A stretch of DNA of 64,000 nt, from positions 1 through 64,000 of the forward strand of contig CALRPY020000001.1 in the NCBI GenBank assembly GCA_943370145.1, given 5' to 3'. Source of the stretch: Ga0077536 sp943370145. GTDB taxonomy: Bacteria > Pseudomonadota > Gammaproteobacteria > Ga0077536. A model generated the notes under the pieces. That model had not been told where the DNA came from. It worked only from the letters and a program-made list of their open reading frames with translations, and made no database searches. The position numbers and the translations under genes were made by a program. How positions within the stretch are numbered: position 1 is the stretch's first letter; every line of letters starts with the position of its first letter. Below are positions 43,814 to 52,864 of this stretch, one piece after another.

Positions 43814-45025
43814 ATGGACCGCGAAACCTTCTACGCCGACGCGCGGCGGGATCTCACCGGGCCGCTCGCCGGCATCGTCGTCATCGAGGCAACCACCACC
43901 TGGGCGGGACCGATGGCCGGCTGCCTGCTCGCCGACTTCGGCGCCCTGGTGATCAAGGTCGAGCATCCGGAAGGCGAAGTCGCACGGCGCATCCCGCCCT
44001 TCGTGCCGGACTCGAAGCTCTCGGTCTTCAACGAAACCGTCAACCGCAACAAGAAGAGCCTGTCGCTGGACCTGCGGCACCCCGAAGGGCGCGATATCTT
44101 CCTCGCGCTGTGCCGCGAAGCCGACGTCGTCATCGAGAACTTCAAGCCGGGCACGCTCGCCGAATGGGGCGTGGGCTATGCCGACGTCGCGGCGGTCAGA
44201 CCCGACATCGTCTACGTGTCGATCAGCGGCTTCGGGCAGTTCGGCCCGCTGTCGCCGCGCCCGGGCTACGACCCGATCGCGCAGAATTTCAGCGGCTGGT
44301 CGTCGCTGAACGGCGACCCGGCGGGCGGGCCGACCAAGGCGCCGACCTTCCTCGGCGACGACCTGGGAGGCATGCACGGCGCGCTGGGCGCGATGGCGGC
44401 CCTGATGCACCGCAGCCGCACGGGCGAAGGCCAGCACGTCGATGTCGCACTGACCGACGGCCTGCTGTTCCAGAGCAACGGCAACCTGACGCTGGGCGCG
44501 CTGGGCCTGCCGCTGCGGCGCTGGGGCAACGAATTCGCGATTGCCGCGCCGGTCAACCGCTATGCGTGCACCGATGGCTACGTCTACGGTGGCGTGCTGC
44601 TCGACTCGCACTGGAAACAGCTGTCGAAAATCATCGGCCAGCCGGCGCTCGGCGACGCGAAGGGACTCGAGCGCATCGAGCGCCGGGAGGAACTCGATGC
44701 CCTGGTCGCGGCCTGGTGCGCGACGCGCAGCACGGCCGAGGTGGCCGGCGCCTGGAACGAGGCCGGGCTCGCGGTGACGCGCGTGAATACCTACGCCGAG
44801 GCGGCAGCCGAGCCGCACGTCGCGGCCCGCGACATGCTGCAGCCGACCACGCTCAGCGACGGCAGCGAGATCCCGCTGACGGGCCCCGCCGCGAAGTTCT
44901 CGCGCACGCCGACACGCGTGCGGAACGCGGCGCCGCCGCTGGGCGCCGACAACGAGGAGATCCTGGGCCGCATCGGCCTCGATGCCGCGGCACTGGCGCG
45001 GCTGCGGGACGCGGGCATCATCTGA
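43814..45025 (+). CDS. Family III acyl-CoA transferase (CaiB/BaiF)
   Basis: A 403-residue CoA-transferase. Recognisable stretches: GIVVIEATTTWAGPMAGCLL, ADFGALVIKVEHPEGE, NRNKKSLSLDLRHPEGR, ENFKPGTLAEWG (with the catalytic Asp region nearby), and GEGQHVDVALTDGLL. It moves CoA between carboxylic acids, often in breakdown of aromatic or branched acids. It ends the plus-strand run with the hydrolase and VOC genes; a shared catabolic role is inferred. Confidence 0.92.
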   Translation: MDRETFYADARRDLTGPLAGIVVIEATTTWAGPMAGCLLADFGALVIKVEHPEGEVARRIPPFVPDSKLSVFNETVNRNKKSLSLDLRHPEGRDIFLALCREADVVIENFKPGTLAEWGVGYADVAAVRPDIVYVSISGFGQFGPLSPRPGYDPIAQNFSGWSSLNGDPAGGPTKAPTFLGDDLGGMHGALGAMAALMHRSRTGEGQHVDVALTDGLLFQSNGNLTLGALGLPLRRWGNEFAIAAPVNRYACTDGYVYGGVLLDSHWKQLSKIIGQPALGDAKGLERIERREELDALVAAWCATRSTAEVAGAWNEAGLAVTRVNTYAEAAAEPHVAARDMLQPTTLSDGSEIPLTGPAAKFSRTPTRVRNAAPPLGADNEEILGRIGLDAAALARLRDAGII

Positions 45026-45059
45026 GACACCCGCCAGGGCCCTGGACCTGGCGGGTGTC
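45026..45059. terminator. Strong hairpin after the CoA-transferase gene
   Basis: Perfect 13-bp arms GACACCCGCCAGG and CCTGGCGGGTGTC (45026-45038, 45047-45059) with an 8-nt loop. It starts right after the stop codon but lacks a clear T-run, so it may stabilise the mRNA end rather than terminate alone. Confidence 0.7.
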
Positions 45060-45091
45060 ACCTGCTCACATTTTCCCCGGACTTCGGACCC

Positions 45092-45192
45092 GCCGCCGAG
45101 AACACCGGGATTTTTCGTGGGCGCCAAACCACCTGATGATGGGATGACCGCTGCCCGGAACCTCGGCTTTTTTTACCACGGAGGCCACGGAG
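45092..45192. repeat. Scattered copies of the 33.3-kb array repeat
   Basis: CCGAGAACACCGGG near 45096-45109 and ACCACGGAGGCCACGGAG at 45175-45192 match the units of the array at 33274-33520. They lie in the 280-bp gap between the CoA-transferase gene and the 132-residue protein gene. Nothing else was seen in that gap apart from the hairpin at 45026. Confidence 0.65.
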
Positions 45193-45307
45193 CGCACGAA
45201 AGCCTTCTGTCCATTGCGGCGCGCAGAGGTTGCGGCAGTGCCCGGGCCCGGCACCCACGTCCAGAGCTAACCAGAAAACAGCGCCTGGCGCAGGCTCGCA
45301 AACGGCC

Positions 45308-45706
45308 TCACTCGTCGCCGCCCTCGTCCAGCCAGGTCCGCCAGGACTCGGCGCTCATCCGTTGGCAGTTGGCCTGGTAGCGCGCGAGCGCGAGCGCGGG
45401 CGGCGCCTTGTCCCTGACCAGTTCGGTCATGTATTCGGTCAGCACCGCCGCGATGGCGTGCACGGCTTCATGCCGGCTCAGGCCCTCGGCGACGAGCCGC
45501 GTGCAGGCATCGGACACATAGGCCAGGCCCATCGCGATCTGGTTTTCGACCGTCGCGTGCAGGGCGGCGTGGGCACCGGGCCGGTCCGCCTCGAGCGCGG
45601 CCTGGCGGTGGTAGTCTGTGACGAGCCCGATCCGGAAGGCTTCGTCCAGCGCAAGCCAGCTGGCCGGCTCCGGCGCGGTTTCGGGGTCATAGATTTCGAT
45701 TTCCAT
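45308..45706 (-). CDS. Conserved protein of unknown function (132 aa)
   Basis: Begins MEIEIYDPETAPEPASWLAL and continues with DEAFRIGLVTDYHRQA, TVENQIAMGLAYV and GLSRHEAVHAIAAVLTEYM. The His-Glu-Ala-X-His-Ala motif and the ENQ motif recur in small proteins I have seen in many proteobacteria, but I cannot name the family. Soluble, mostly helical. The start is supported by AAGGAG six bases upstream. It stands alone on the minus strand. Confidence 0.7.
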   Translation of the reverse strand: MEIEIYDPETAPEPASWLALDEAFRIGLVTDYHRQAALEADRPGAHAALHATVENQIAMGLAYVSDACTRLVAEGLSRHEAVHAIAAVLTEYMTELVRDKAPPALALARYQANCQRMSAESWRTWLDEGGDE

Positions 45707-45808
45707 GCCGTGCTCCTTCTGTCTTGATTGCCGCGCGCGAATCGCGGTCGCCCGGCGCCACCGCCCCGCCTCGCCCGCGGGGGACCAGCGGGGTCGGCGA
45801 TCCGTCCG

Positions 45809-46618
45809 CTATCGAGCGATGGCCATCAGGCCGTCGACCTGCGCGGCAAACGCGTCCTCGTCAGGATACCTGCCCGCGTGCACGATCCCGGTCACGCCGA
45901 GCTCGCGCAGCGCCTCGAGCTGCTCGCGCGCGCGGCCGGGATCGTCCAGCGGCAGCGTCGTCAGCGGCACGATGGCCGGCGACGGCCTGTCCGCCGCGTG
46001 CATCTTCGCCTGCAGTTCGCGCACCGGCCCGCGCAGCGCGTCCGGGTTGCCGTCCATCGGCATCCAGCCGTCGCCGTGCGCGACGATGCGCTCGAAGGCA
46101 TGCGCCGCGGCGCCGCCGATGAGGAAAGGAGGACGCGCCGGACGCGGCAGGAACAGGAAGCGCTGGCCGTTGCGCTCGACGACATCCTGCGCGAAACATG
46201 CGTGCAGGAATGCCAGCAGTTCATCGGTCAGCGCGCCGCGGCGGCGACGGTCGACGCCGAGCGCGCGGAACTCCGCCTCCATCCAGCCGACGCCGAGGCC
46301 GAGCTGCAGCCGGCCCCCACTCAATTCCTGCACCGTCGCAATCCACTTCGCGGTGGGCAGCGGCGGGCGGTACGGCGCAATCAGCACCGTCACCCCGAGC
46401 CCGATGCGCGTGGTCACGCCGGCAAGATGCGCAAGCGTCCCCAGCGGATCGAGGTAGCGACCGCCGGAGCCTTCCGCGTCGTCCGGCGGGATCGCGATGT
46501 GGTCCACGACCCACAGATCGTCCAGGCCCGCGTCCTCGGCGCGCCGGGCGCAGGCCCGCAACAACCCGGGCGCGGACTGCGGCCCCATGTTTCGCAACAA
46601 CACGCCCATTCGCATCAT
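45809..46618 (-). CDS. LLM-class flavin-dependent oxidoreductase
   Basis: A 269-residue bacterial-luciferase-like protein with the TIM-barrel pattern: RAEDAGLDDLWVVDHIAIP, TTRIGLGVTVLIAPYRPP, GGRLQLGLGVGWMEAEFRAL and PPFLIGGAAAHAFERI. Such enzymes use F420 or FMN; F420 use in a gammaproteobacterium would need supporting genes not seen here. The substrate is unknown. Confidence 0.85.
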   Translation of the reverse strand: MMRMGVLLRNMGPQSAPGLLRACARRAEDAGLDDLWVVDHIAIPPDDAEGSGGRYLDPLGTLAHLAGVTTRIGLGVTVLIAPYRPPLPTAKWIATVQELSGGRLQLGLGVGWMEAEFRALGVDRRRRGALTDELLAFLHACFAQDVVERNGQRFLFLPRPARPPFLIGGAAAHAFERIVAHGDGWMPMDGNPDALRGPVRELQAKMHAADRPSPAIVPLTTLPLDDPGRAREQLEALRELGVTGIVHAGRYPDEDAFAAQVDGLMAIAR

Positions 46619-46675
46619 TCGTGCTCCTCGTTACCGGACCCGGTGTTCAATCGTTGCCTGGCCTGCAGCTGCGCA

Positions 46676-47677
46676 TCACCCGACGTCCACGACCAGCCGA
46701 CCGATCACCCGGCGGCCGGCGATGTCGTCGAAGGCGTCGATCAGGCGCTCGAAACCGTAGCGCGCGTGCACGTGCGCCGTGAGCTCGCCGCGCCGGGCGA
46801 GTTCGAGCAGCGCGGCGTTGACTGCCGCGCCGCCCTGCGGATTCTGCCGGCCGTACTCGCCGGCGCGCACGCCGACGATCGCGATCTGCTTGATCAGCGC
46901 GTAGTTCACCGGCGCCTGCGGGATCCGCCCGCTGGCGAAGCCGATCACCAGCAGGCGGCCGAAGGTCGCGATGCAGTGCAGGGACTCGTCGAAGACGTCG
47001 CCACCGATCGGGTCATAGACGACGTCCGCGCCGCGGCCGTCGGTCAGCGCCTTGACCCGCTCGCGAAAGGCGCCGTCGCGATAGTCGATCAGGTGATCGG
47101 CGCCCCTGGCCGCGACGGCGGCGAGTTTTTCCGGGCCGCTGGCCGCCGCGATCACGGTCGCCCCCAGCCGCTTGCCGAGTTCCACCGCCGCGAGCCCGAC
47201 GCCACCGGAGGCGCCGTGCACGAGCAGCGTCTCGCCGCGCTGGAGCGTACCGCGCACGACCAGCCCGACATAGGCGGTCTTCGCGGCGATGAGGAAGGCC
47301 GCGCCCTGCGCGAAATCCATGCGCTCGGGCAGCGGCAGGCAGTCCGTGGCCCGCACCGTCAGGGCGTCGGCGGCGGCGCCGAAGCGCACCACGCCCATCA
47401 CGCGCTGCCCCAGCGCGAAGCCGCTCGCCCCGGGCCCGATCGCGGCGACGACGCCGCTGAATTCGGCGCAGGGCGTGAACGGCAGTGCGGGTTTGAGCTG
47501 ATAGAGGCCCTGCGTCATCAGCATGTCGGGAAAGCCGGGCGCGAACGCGCGCACGTCGACCAGCAGTTCGCCGTCGCGCGGCACCGGCAGTGGCAGCGTT
47601 TCGATGGCCAGCGCGTGGTAGTCGCCGAACGCGTGGCAGCGCCAGGCGCGCATTTGAGTCGCCGCAGGATCCAACAT
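46676..47677 (-). CDS. NADPH:quinone oxidoreductase family protein (MDR, zinc-free)
   Basis: A 333-residue medium-chain reductase: a GroES-like N-terminal domain (PGFPDMLMTQGLYQLKPALP), the nucleotide-binding HGASGGVGLAAVELGKRLGA, then DVVYDPIGGDVFDESL. The catalytic zinc ligands of alcohol dehydrogenases are absent. Likely reduces quinones or enoyl compounds. ATG 47677 or the downstream ATG (codon 9) could start it. Divergent from the CinA-like gene 32 bp away, so promoters overlap. Confidence 0.9.
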   Translation of the reverse strand: MLDPAATQMRAWRCHAFGDYHALAIETLPLPVPRDGELLVDVRAFAPGFPDMLMTQGLYQLKPALPFTPCAEFSGVVAAIGPGASGFALGQRVMGVVRFGAAADALTVRATDCLPLPERMDFAQGAAFLIAAKTAYVGLVVRGTLQRGETLLVHGASGGVGLAAVELGKRLGATVIAAASGPEKLAAVAARGADHLIDYRDGAFRERVKALTDGRGADVVYDPIGGDVFDESLHCIATFGRLLVIGFASGRIPQAPVNYALIKQIAIVGVRAGEYGRQNPQGGAAVNAALLELARRGELTAHVHARYGFERLIDAFDDIAGRRVIGRLVVDVG

Positions 47678-47709
47678 ACTCTCGGGTTCTCCGTCCGCAG
47701 GAATGAACG

Positions 47710-48198
47710 ATGACTATGCTAGCCACGCCAGCGGTGAATGTCGCCGCGCTTCTCAAGGACCGCCAACAGACGGTCGCCGTCAGTGAATCCTCGGCCGGTG
47801 GTCTGATCTCCGCCGCGCTGCTCGCGGTGCCCGGCGCCTCAGCCTACTACCTGGGCGGCGGGGTGGTTTACACCCGCGAGGCGCGCCGCCTGCTGCTCGA
47901 CATCCCCGACGAGGACGTCCGCCACCTCGTGCCGCTCTCCACCGAATACGTCGAGCGCTGCGCGCGAGCGATCCGCGGCAAGCTTGGCGCGACCTGGGGA
48001 CTGGCCGAGATCGGCACCACCGGCCCCACCGGCTCGCGCTACGGCACGCCGGCGGGCGTGTGCATCCTCGCGGTGGACGGTCCCGTGTGTCGCACGCGCG
48101 TCATCGAGGATGCGGGCAACGAGCGCGAGAAGAACATGTGGGGCTACGCCGCCGCGGCGCTCGCGCTGCTCGAGGAAGCGATGGGCGCGAGCGCCTGA
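47710..48198 (+). CDS. CinA C-terminal family amidase (PncC-like)
   Basis: A 162-residue stand-alone CinA amidohydrolase domain: SESSAGGLISAALLAVPGAS, YLGGGVVYTREA, GLAEIGTTGPTGSRYGTPAG. PncC-type enzymes deamidate NMN to NaMN in pyridine-nucleotide recycling. Compared with classical PncC, LAEIGTTGP replaces the more usual GVAGP-type turn, so activity is uncertain. Followed by an MFS gene on the same strand. Confidence 0.85.
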   Translation: MTMLATPAVNVAALLKDRQQTVAVSESSAGGLISAALLAVPGASAYYLGGGVVYTREARRLLLDIPDEDVRHLVPLSTEYVERCARAIRGKLGATWGLAEIGTTGPTGSRYGTPAGVCILAVDGPVCRTRVIEDAGNEREKNMWGYAAAALALLEEAMGASA

Positions 48199-48221
48199 CG
48201 CCCGCGGGTGACGCCTGAACA

Positions 48222-49508
48222 GTGACCACGAACGTCAGGGAACCGACCGCCCTCGATGCGCTGAAACACCGCGACTTCGCCCTGTACGCCGTGGCGCGCC
48301 TGCTCGCGACCCTCGCCTGGCAGATGCTGACCGTCGCGGTGGGCTGGCAGGTCTATGCCATCACGCGCGATCCGCTGGCGCTGGGCCTGACCGGGCTCGC
48401 GCAGTTCCTGCCCTTCGTCGCCCTCGTGCTGCCCGCCGGCCAGATCGCGGACCTCGCCGACCGGCGGCTGGTGCTGGTGGCGGCCTACGCCTGCGAAGTG
48501 CTGAGCGCGGCGGTGATGCTGTGGTTCACGCTGACGGCGCAACAGGCGGTGTGGCCGGTGTTCGTGGCGATGGCCTTCTTCGGCGCCGGCCGCGCGCTGT
48601 GGATGCCGACCGGCCAGGCCATCATGCCGAATCTCGTGCCAGCGCAGGTCTTTCCGCGCGCGCTCGCACTGAACTCGACGATCTTCCAGGGCGCTGCCAT
48701 CGCCGGCCCGAGCCTCGGCGGCCTGCTTTACCTGCTCGGGCCGACCGTGGTCTACGGCGTCGTCCTCGCCTTCCTGCTGGGCGCGATGCTGCTCGTGATG
48801 GCCATCCGGCCGATGCCGGCGCGCAGCCGCCGCGAAGGCTGGCAATGGCGGGACACCCTGGAGGGCCTGCACTTCGTGCTTGGCAAGCGCACGGTGCTCG
48901 GCGCCATGTCGCTCGACCTCTTCGCGGTGCTGTTCGGCGGCGTCACCGCACTGCTGCCAATCTTCGCGGCCGACGTGCTGCACGTCGGGCCGGCAGGGCT
49001 CGGCGCGCTGCGCACGGCGCCGGGCATCGGCGCGGTGCTGACCGCGCTGGTGCTCGCCGCGCACCCCATCTCCCGGCACGTCGGGCGCTGGATGTTCGGC
49101 GGCGTCGCCGTGTACGGCATCGCCACCCTCGTGTTCGGCGCCTCCACGCACGTGGGCCTGTCGCTCGCGGCCCTGTTCGCACTCGGCGCCGGCGACATGG
49201 TGTCGATCTATATCCGCCACATGCTCGTGCAGCTCGAGACACCGGACGCGATCCGCGGCCGGGTCAGCGCGGTGAACGCCGTCTTCATCGGTTCGTCGAA
49301 CGAACTCGGGGATTTCGAATCCGGCCTGACCGCCCGACTTTTCGGCCTCGTGCCGGCGGTGCTGCTCGGCGGCACGGCGACGCTCGCCGTGGTGGTGGGC
49401 TGCATGAAGGCGTTCCCCGAACTGCGCCGGATGGACCGCTTCCCACCCGCGAGACGTGAGCAGCGGGACGCCGACACGGATACGGCAGGAGCGACAAAAA
49501 CCAGCTGA
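48222..49508 (+). CDS. MFS transporter, EntS/TetV-like
   Basis: A 428-residue protein with about 12 helices: LKHRDFALYAVARLLATLAW at the start, QIADLADRRLV as the loop 2-3 motif, and SAVNAVFIGSSNELGDFESG near the second half, typical of MFS_3 exporters of siderophores or drugs. The GTG at 48222 is the start; no strong ribosome-binding site is visible. Substrate unknown. Confidence 0.88.
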   Translation: MTTNVREPTALDALKHRDFALYAVARLLATLAWQMLTVAVGWQVYAITRDPLALGLTGLAQFLPFVALVLPAGQIADLADRRLVLVAAYACEVLSAAVMLWFTLTAQQAVWPVFVAMAFFGAGRALWMPTGQAIMPNLVPAQVFPRALALNSTIFQGAAIAGPSLGGLLYLLGPTVVYGVVLAFLLGAMLLVMAIRPMPARSRREGWQWRDTLEGLHFVLGKRTVLGAMSLDLFAVLFGGVTALLPIFAADVLHVGPAGLGALRTAPGIGAVLTALVLAAHPISRHVGRWMFGGVAVYGIATLVFGASTHVGLSLAALFALGAGDMVSIYIRHMLVQLETPDAIRGRVSAVNAVFIGSSNELGDFESGLTARLFGLVPAVLLGGTATLAVVVGCMKAFPELRRMDRFPPARREQRDADTDTAGATKTS

Positions 49509-49607
49509 TTTGCGCGGAAAAAGGCGCGCGACGCGCGCCTGCTGCGCGGCGTGACAGCGGCGATCGCGGGCGTTATCGTGCAGCGCGCCACCCACAGGAA
49601 TCCCCGG

Positions 49608-50540
49608 ATGCCCCTCGATCCCCAATGCGCCGCGATCGTCGCCGCCGCCGCCAGCGCCGGCACCCCGTTCAAGGCCGGCGATCACCTCGCCGTGCGCCGC
49701 GCCTACGCAGCGACCACCGCGTCCTACGCCTACGATCCGGGCCCGCTCCGGCAGGTCGAGGACGGCAGCTTCGCCGGACCCGGCGGGGCGGTGAAGCTGC
49801 GACTCTATCGCCCGCACAGTGCAAAGCCCGTGTTGCCGGCGCTGCTGTTCTTCCACGGCGGCGGCTGGTCGGCGGGTGACCTCGAGACCCACGACCACAT
49901 GTGCCGGCACCTGGCATTCGCCGGCGATGTCGTCGTGATCGCGGTCGACTACCGGCTCGCGCCCGAGCATCCCTTCCCCGCGCCGCTGGACGACTGCCTC
50001 GCCGCGTGGCACTGGGCGCGTTCCTCGGCGACCACGCTCGGCATCGATGCCGGCCGCATCGCCGTCGGCGGCGATTCTGCCGGCGGCAATCTCGCCGCCG
50101 CGCTGACGCTCGAACTGCGAGAGGCCGGCGCGGTGCCGCCCGCCTTCCAGCTGCTGATCTACCCGGCGGTCGATTTCACCGCCGACAACGCTTCGCTGCG
50201 CGACAACGCGACCGGCTACCTCTTGACCAGTGCGGCGATGGAGATGTTCGCCGACTGGTACCTCACGGAACGGGCGCGGCGCGCCGATCCGCGCGCCTCG
50301 CCGCTGCTCGCGGCAAGCCACCGGGGCCTGCCGCCCGCCCTCGTGCAGACCGCCGAATTCGACCCGCTGCGCGACGAAGGCGCCGCCTATGCCGACAAGC
50401 TGCGGGCGGCCGGCGTTGCCGTCACGCACCGGCTGTACCCGGGCATGTTGCACGGCTTTGCGCGCATGGGCGCCCGGGTCGACCAGGGCAGGCGCGCACT
50501 GGACGACGCGGCGGCGGCGCTGCGGCAGGCCTTGTCGTGA
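49608..50540 (+). CDS. Hormone-sensitive-lipase family esterase
   Basis: A 310-residue alpha/beta hydrolase of the HSL (bacterial type IV) group: oxyanion FFHGGGWSAGDLETHD, VDYRLAPEHPFPA, nucleophile motif GGDSAGGNLAAA, Asp in TAEFDPLRDEG and His in MLHGFARMG. Hydrolyses short-chain esters. The ATG at 49608 has CAGGAA nine bases upstream. Its stop overlaps the thioredoxin-like gene start (GTGA). Confidence 0.93.
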   Translation: MPLDPQCAAIVAAAASAGTPFKAGDHLAVRRAYAATTASYAYDPGPLRQVEDGSFAGPGGAVKLRLYRPHSAKPVLPALLFFHGGGWSAGDLETHDHMCRHLAFAGDVVVIAVDYRLAPEHPFPAPLDDCLAAWHWARSSATTLGIDAGRIAVGGDSAGGNLAAALTLELREAGAVPPAFQLLIYPAVDFTADNASLRDNATGYLLTSAAMEMFADWYLTERARRADPRASPLLAASHRGLPPALVQTAEFDPLRDEGAAYADKLRAAGVAVTHRLYPGMLHGFARMGARVDQGRRALDDAAAALRQALS

Positions 50541-51061
50541 AATCCCCCGCAATCCACTGGCGGCACGGCAGGCGCGCGTCCTGGCTGATCGCCACCACCC
50601 TGCTGCTGGCGGTGTCGACGGCTTCCCAGGCGGCGGGCATCCGCCTGCGCACGCTCGACGGCGCGGACACGACGCTGGCCGAGCAGGTCCCGGCTGGACG
50701 CTGGACGCTCGCGATGCTCTACACGACCTACTGCGGCGTGTGCCGCGGCGAGTACCCGGTCATCTCGGCCTTCCACGATGCGCACGAGGCAAGGGACGCG
50801 AGCGTGATCGGCATCGCGCTCGACGGCTACGCGGCCATCGACACCGTGCGAAGCTACGTCGCGAAAAAGCCGTTCACCTTCCCCAGCGTCGTCGGCGAAC
50901 CCGCGGTCGTTGGCGCGGCGTTCGAAGCGGCGACAGGCGAAGCTTTCACCGGCACGCCGAGTTACCTGCTGTTCAATCCGGCGCGACAGCTCGTCGCGGC
51001 GCATTCGGGCACCCTGGCCCGGCAGGCGCTGGAGGATTTCCTCGCGAGGCCAGCCCCATGA
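50537..51061 (+). CDS. Secreted/anchored thioredoxin-like protein (TlpA/AhpC-type)
   Basis: A 174-residue thioredoxin-fold protein with a signal or anchor segment (WLIATTLLLAVSTASQAAG) and an active site TTYCGVCRGEYPV (CGVC), then the cis-Pro region TGTPSYLLFNP. It should act in the periplasm as a thiol oxidoreductase. The GTG start overlaps the esterase stop and its stop overlaps the selO ATG, so all three are coupled. An uncommon partnership. Confidence 0.88.
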   Translation: MKSPAIHWRHGRRASWLIATTLLLAVSTASQAAGIRLRTLDGADTTLAEQVPAGRWTLAMLYTTYCGVCRGEYPVISAFHDAHEARDASVIGIALDGYAAIDTVRSYVAKKPFTFPSVVGEPAVVGAAFEAATGEAFTGTPSYLLFNPARQLVAAHSGTLARQALEDFLARPAP

Positions 51062-52671
51062 GCGCAATCATCCGTCCGGGCGCGCTGCACGCGCTCGACT
51101 TCGACAACGCCTTCGTGCGCGAACTGCCGGCGGACCCCGAGACGGCGAACCACCGTCGCCAGGTCAGCGGTGCGTGCTACTCGCGGGTCAAGCCGACACC
51201 GGTGCGCGCGCCGGCGCTCATTGCACACGCGGCGGAAGTCGCCGATCTGCTGGGGCTGGACCCCGCAGCGTGCGCCGGCGACGACTTCGTGCAGGTCTTC
51301 GCGGGCAACCGCCTGCTGCCCGGCATGGACCCGTTCGCGATGTGCTACGGCGGCCACCAGTTCGGCAACTGGGCTGGCCAGCTCGGTGACGGTCGCGCGA
51401 TCAACCTCGGCGAGGTCGTCGGACGCGACGGCGGGCGCTGGACCCTGCAGCTCAAGGGCGCGGGCCCCACGCCCTACTCGCGGATGGCCGACGGCCTCGC
51501 CGTGCTGCGCTCCTCGGTGCGTGAGTTCCTGTGCAGCGAAGCGATGCACCACCTCGGCGTGCCGACCACGCGCGCGCTGTCGCTCATCGGCACCGGCGAA
51601 CAGGTGATGCGTGACATGTTCTACGACGGGCACCCGCGCGCGGAACCCGGGGCGATCGTCTGTCGCGTCGCGCCGAGCTTCGTGCGTTTCGGCAATTTCG
51701 AGATCCTGGCCGCGCGGGGCGAGCTCGAACTGCTGCGCCGCCTCGTCGATCACTGCATCCTCAGCGATTTCCCGCAACTCGGCCCGCCGTCGCGCGACAC
51801 CTACCTCGCGTGGCTCGCCGAAATCGCGTCACGTACCGCGACGATGGTCGTGCACTGGCTGCGCGTGGGCTTCGTGCACGGGGTCATGAACACCGACAAC
51901 ATGTCGATTCTCGGGCTCACGATCGATTACGGCCCCTACGGCTGGCTGGAGGACTTCGATCCGGACTGGACGCCGAACACCACCGACGCGCAGGGGCGCC
52001 GTTACCGCTATGGGCAGCAGGCGCAGATCGCCCTGTGGAACCTGGTAAAGCTGGCGAATGCCATTTACCCGCTGGTCGAGGACGTGCCGGCGCTGGAGGC
52101 GGCGCTCGATGCCTACGCCAGGCGCTACGAATCCGAGTGGCTGACGATGATGGCGGCGAAGCTCGGCTGGCAGGCGCTTGCCGACGAGGCGGACCGCGCG
52201 CTCGTCGACGAACTGTTCGCCACGCTGCGCATGGCGGAGACCGACATGACGATCTTCTTCCGCCAGCTCGCCGCCCTGCCCTGCGCCGACGACACGGCGC
52301 TCACGGACGGGACGCTGCTGGCGCCGCTGACCGCCGCGAGCTACGCGCCCGATGCGCTGCCCGAGGCGCAGGCGACGCGCATGCGCGACTGGCTCGAGCG
52401 CTACCGTGCCCGGGTCCGCCGGGACGGCGTCGGCGACGCAGCGCGCGCTGCGGCCATGAACCGCGTGAACCCGAAGTTCGTGCTGCGCAACTATCTCGCG
52501 CAGGAAGCGATCGACCTCGCCGAAACCGGCGACTATTCGCGCGTCAACGAACTGCTCGACCTGCTGCGCCGGCCCTACGACGAACAGCCCGCGCGCGAAC
52601 GCTACGCGGCGAAGCGGCCGGAATGGGCCCGCCATCGCGCGGGCTGCTCGATGCTGTCGTGCAGTTCGTGA
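51058..52671 (+). CDS. selO: Protein adenylyltransferase SelO
   Basis: A 537-residue pseudokinase-fold enzyme that AMPylates redox proteins. It begins with the YxRVxPTPV-like segment (ACYSRVKPTPVRAPAL) and has QLGDGRAINLGEV, LQLKGAGPTPYSR, the catalytic HGVMNTDNMSILGLTIDYGP and the FEDLDP-like LEDFDPDWTPNTTD. It ends GCSMLSCSS, matching the conserved C-terminal Cys tail of the family (no selenocysteine). The ATG overlaps the stop of the thioredoxin-like gene (ATGA). Possible targets include glutathione and glutaredoxin systems. Confidence 0.96.
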   Translation: MSAIIRPGALHALDFDNAFVRELPADPETANHRRQVSGACYSRVKPTPVRAPALIAHAAEVADLLGLDPAACAGDDFVQVFAGNRLLPGMDPFAMCYGGHQFGNWAGQLGDGRAINLGEVVGRDGGRWTLQLKGAGPTPYSRMADGLAVLRSSVREFLCSEAMHHLGVPTTRALSLIGTGEQVMRDMFYDGHPRAEPGAIVCRVAPSFVRFGNFEILAARGELELLRRLVDHCILSDFPQLGPPSRDTYLAWLAEIASRTATMVVHWLRVGFVHGVMNTDNMSILGLTIDYGPYGWLEDFDPDWTPNTTDAQGRRYRYGQQAQIALWNLVKLANAIYPLVEDVPALEAALDAYARRYESEWLTMMAAKLGWQALADEADRALVDELFATLRMAETDMTIFFRQLAALPCADDTALTDGTLLAPLTAASYAPDALPEAQATRMRDWLERYRARVRRDGVGDAARAAAMNRVNPKFVLRNYLAQEAIDLAETGDYSRVNELLDLLRRPYDEQPARERYAAKRPEWARHRAGCSMLSCSS

Positions 52672-52695
52672 GGTGAACCTCAGCCGGCAAGGCCT

Positions 52696-52835
52696 CCTCA
52701 CCTCTCCCGCCCCGGGAGAGGTCGACGCCGAAGGCGGCGGGTGAGGGTGGCCTGCGCCGGCGCTGCGCCAACCGGAGACGCCCCTCACCCGTCCGCTGCG
52801 CGGCCGGCCTTTCCCGGGACGGGAGAAGCGAAGAT
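52696..52835. repeat. Inverted GC-rich repeats of the CTCTCCCG type
   Basis: A copy beginning CTCACCTCTCCCGCCCCGGG (52696-52745) faces an inverted copy (52781-52827), together able to form a large hairpin. The end at 52812-52835 matches, in reverse complement, the start of the 58-bp direct repeats at 33.0 and 33.2 kb. This is a common GC-rich interspersed repeat type. Could serve as the 3' end of the selO transcript. Confidence 0.8.
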
Positions 52836-52864
52836 CTCGCTTCCGTCGGGACCGCGGACCGCGC

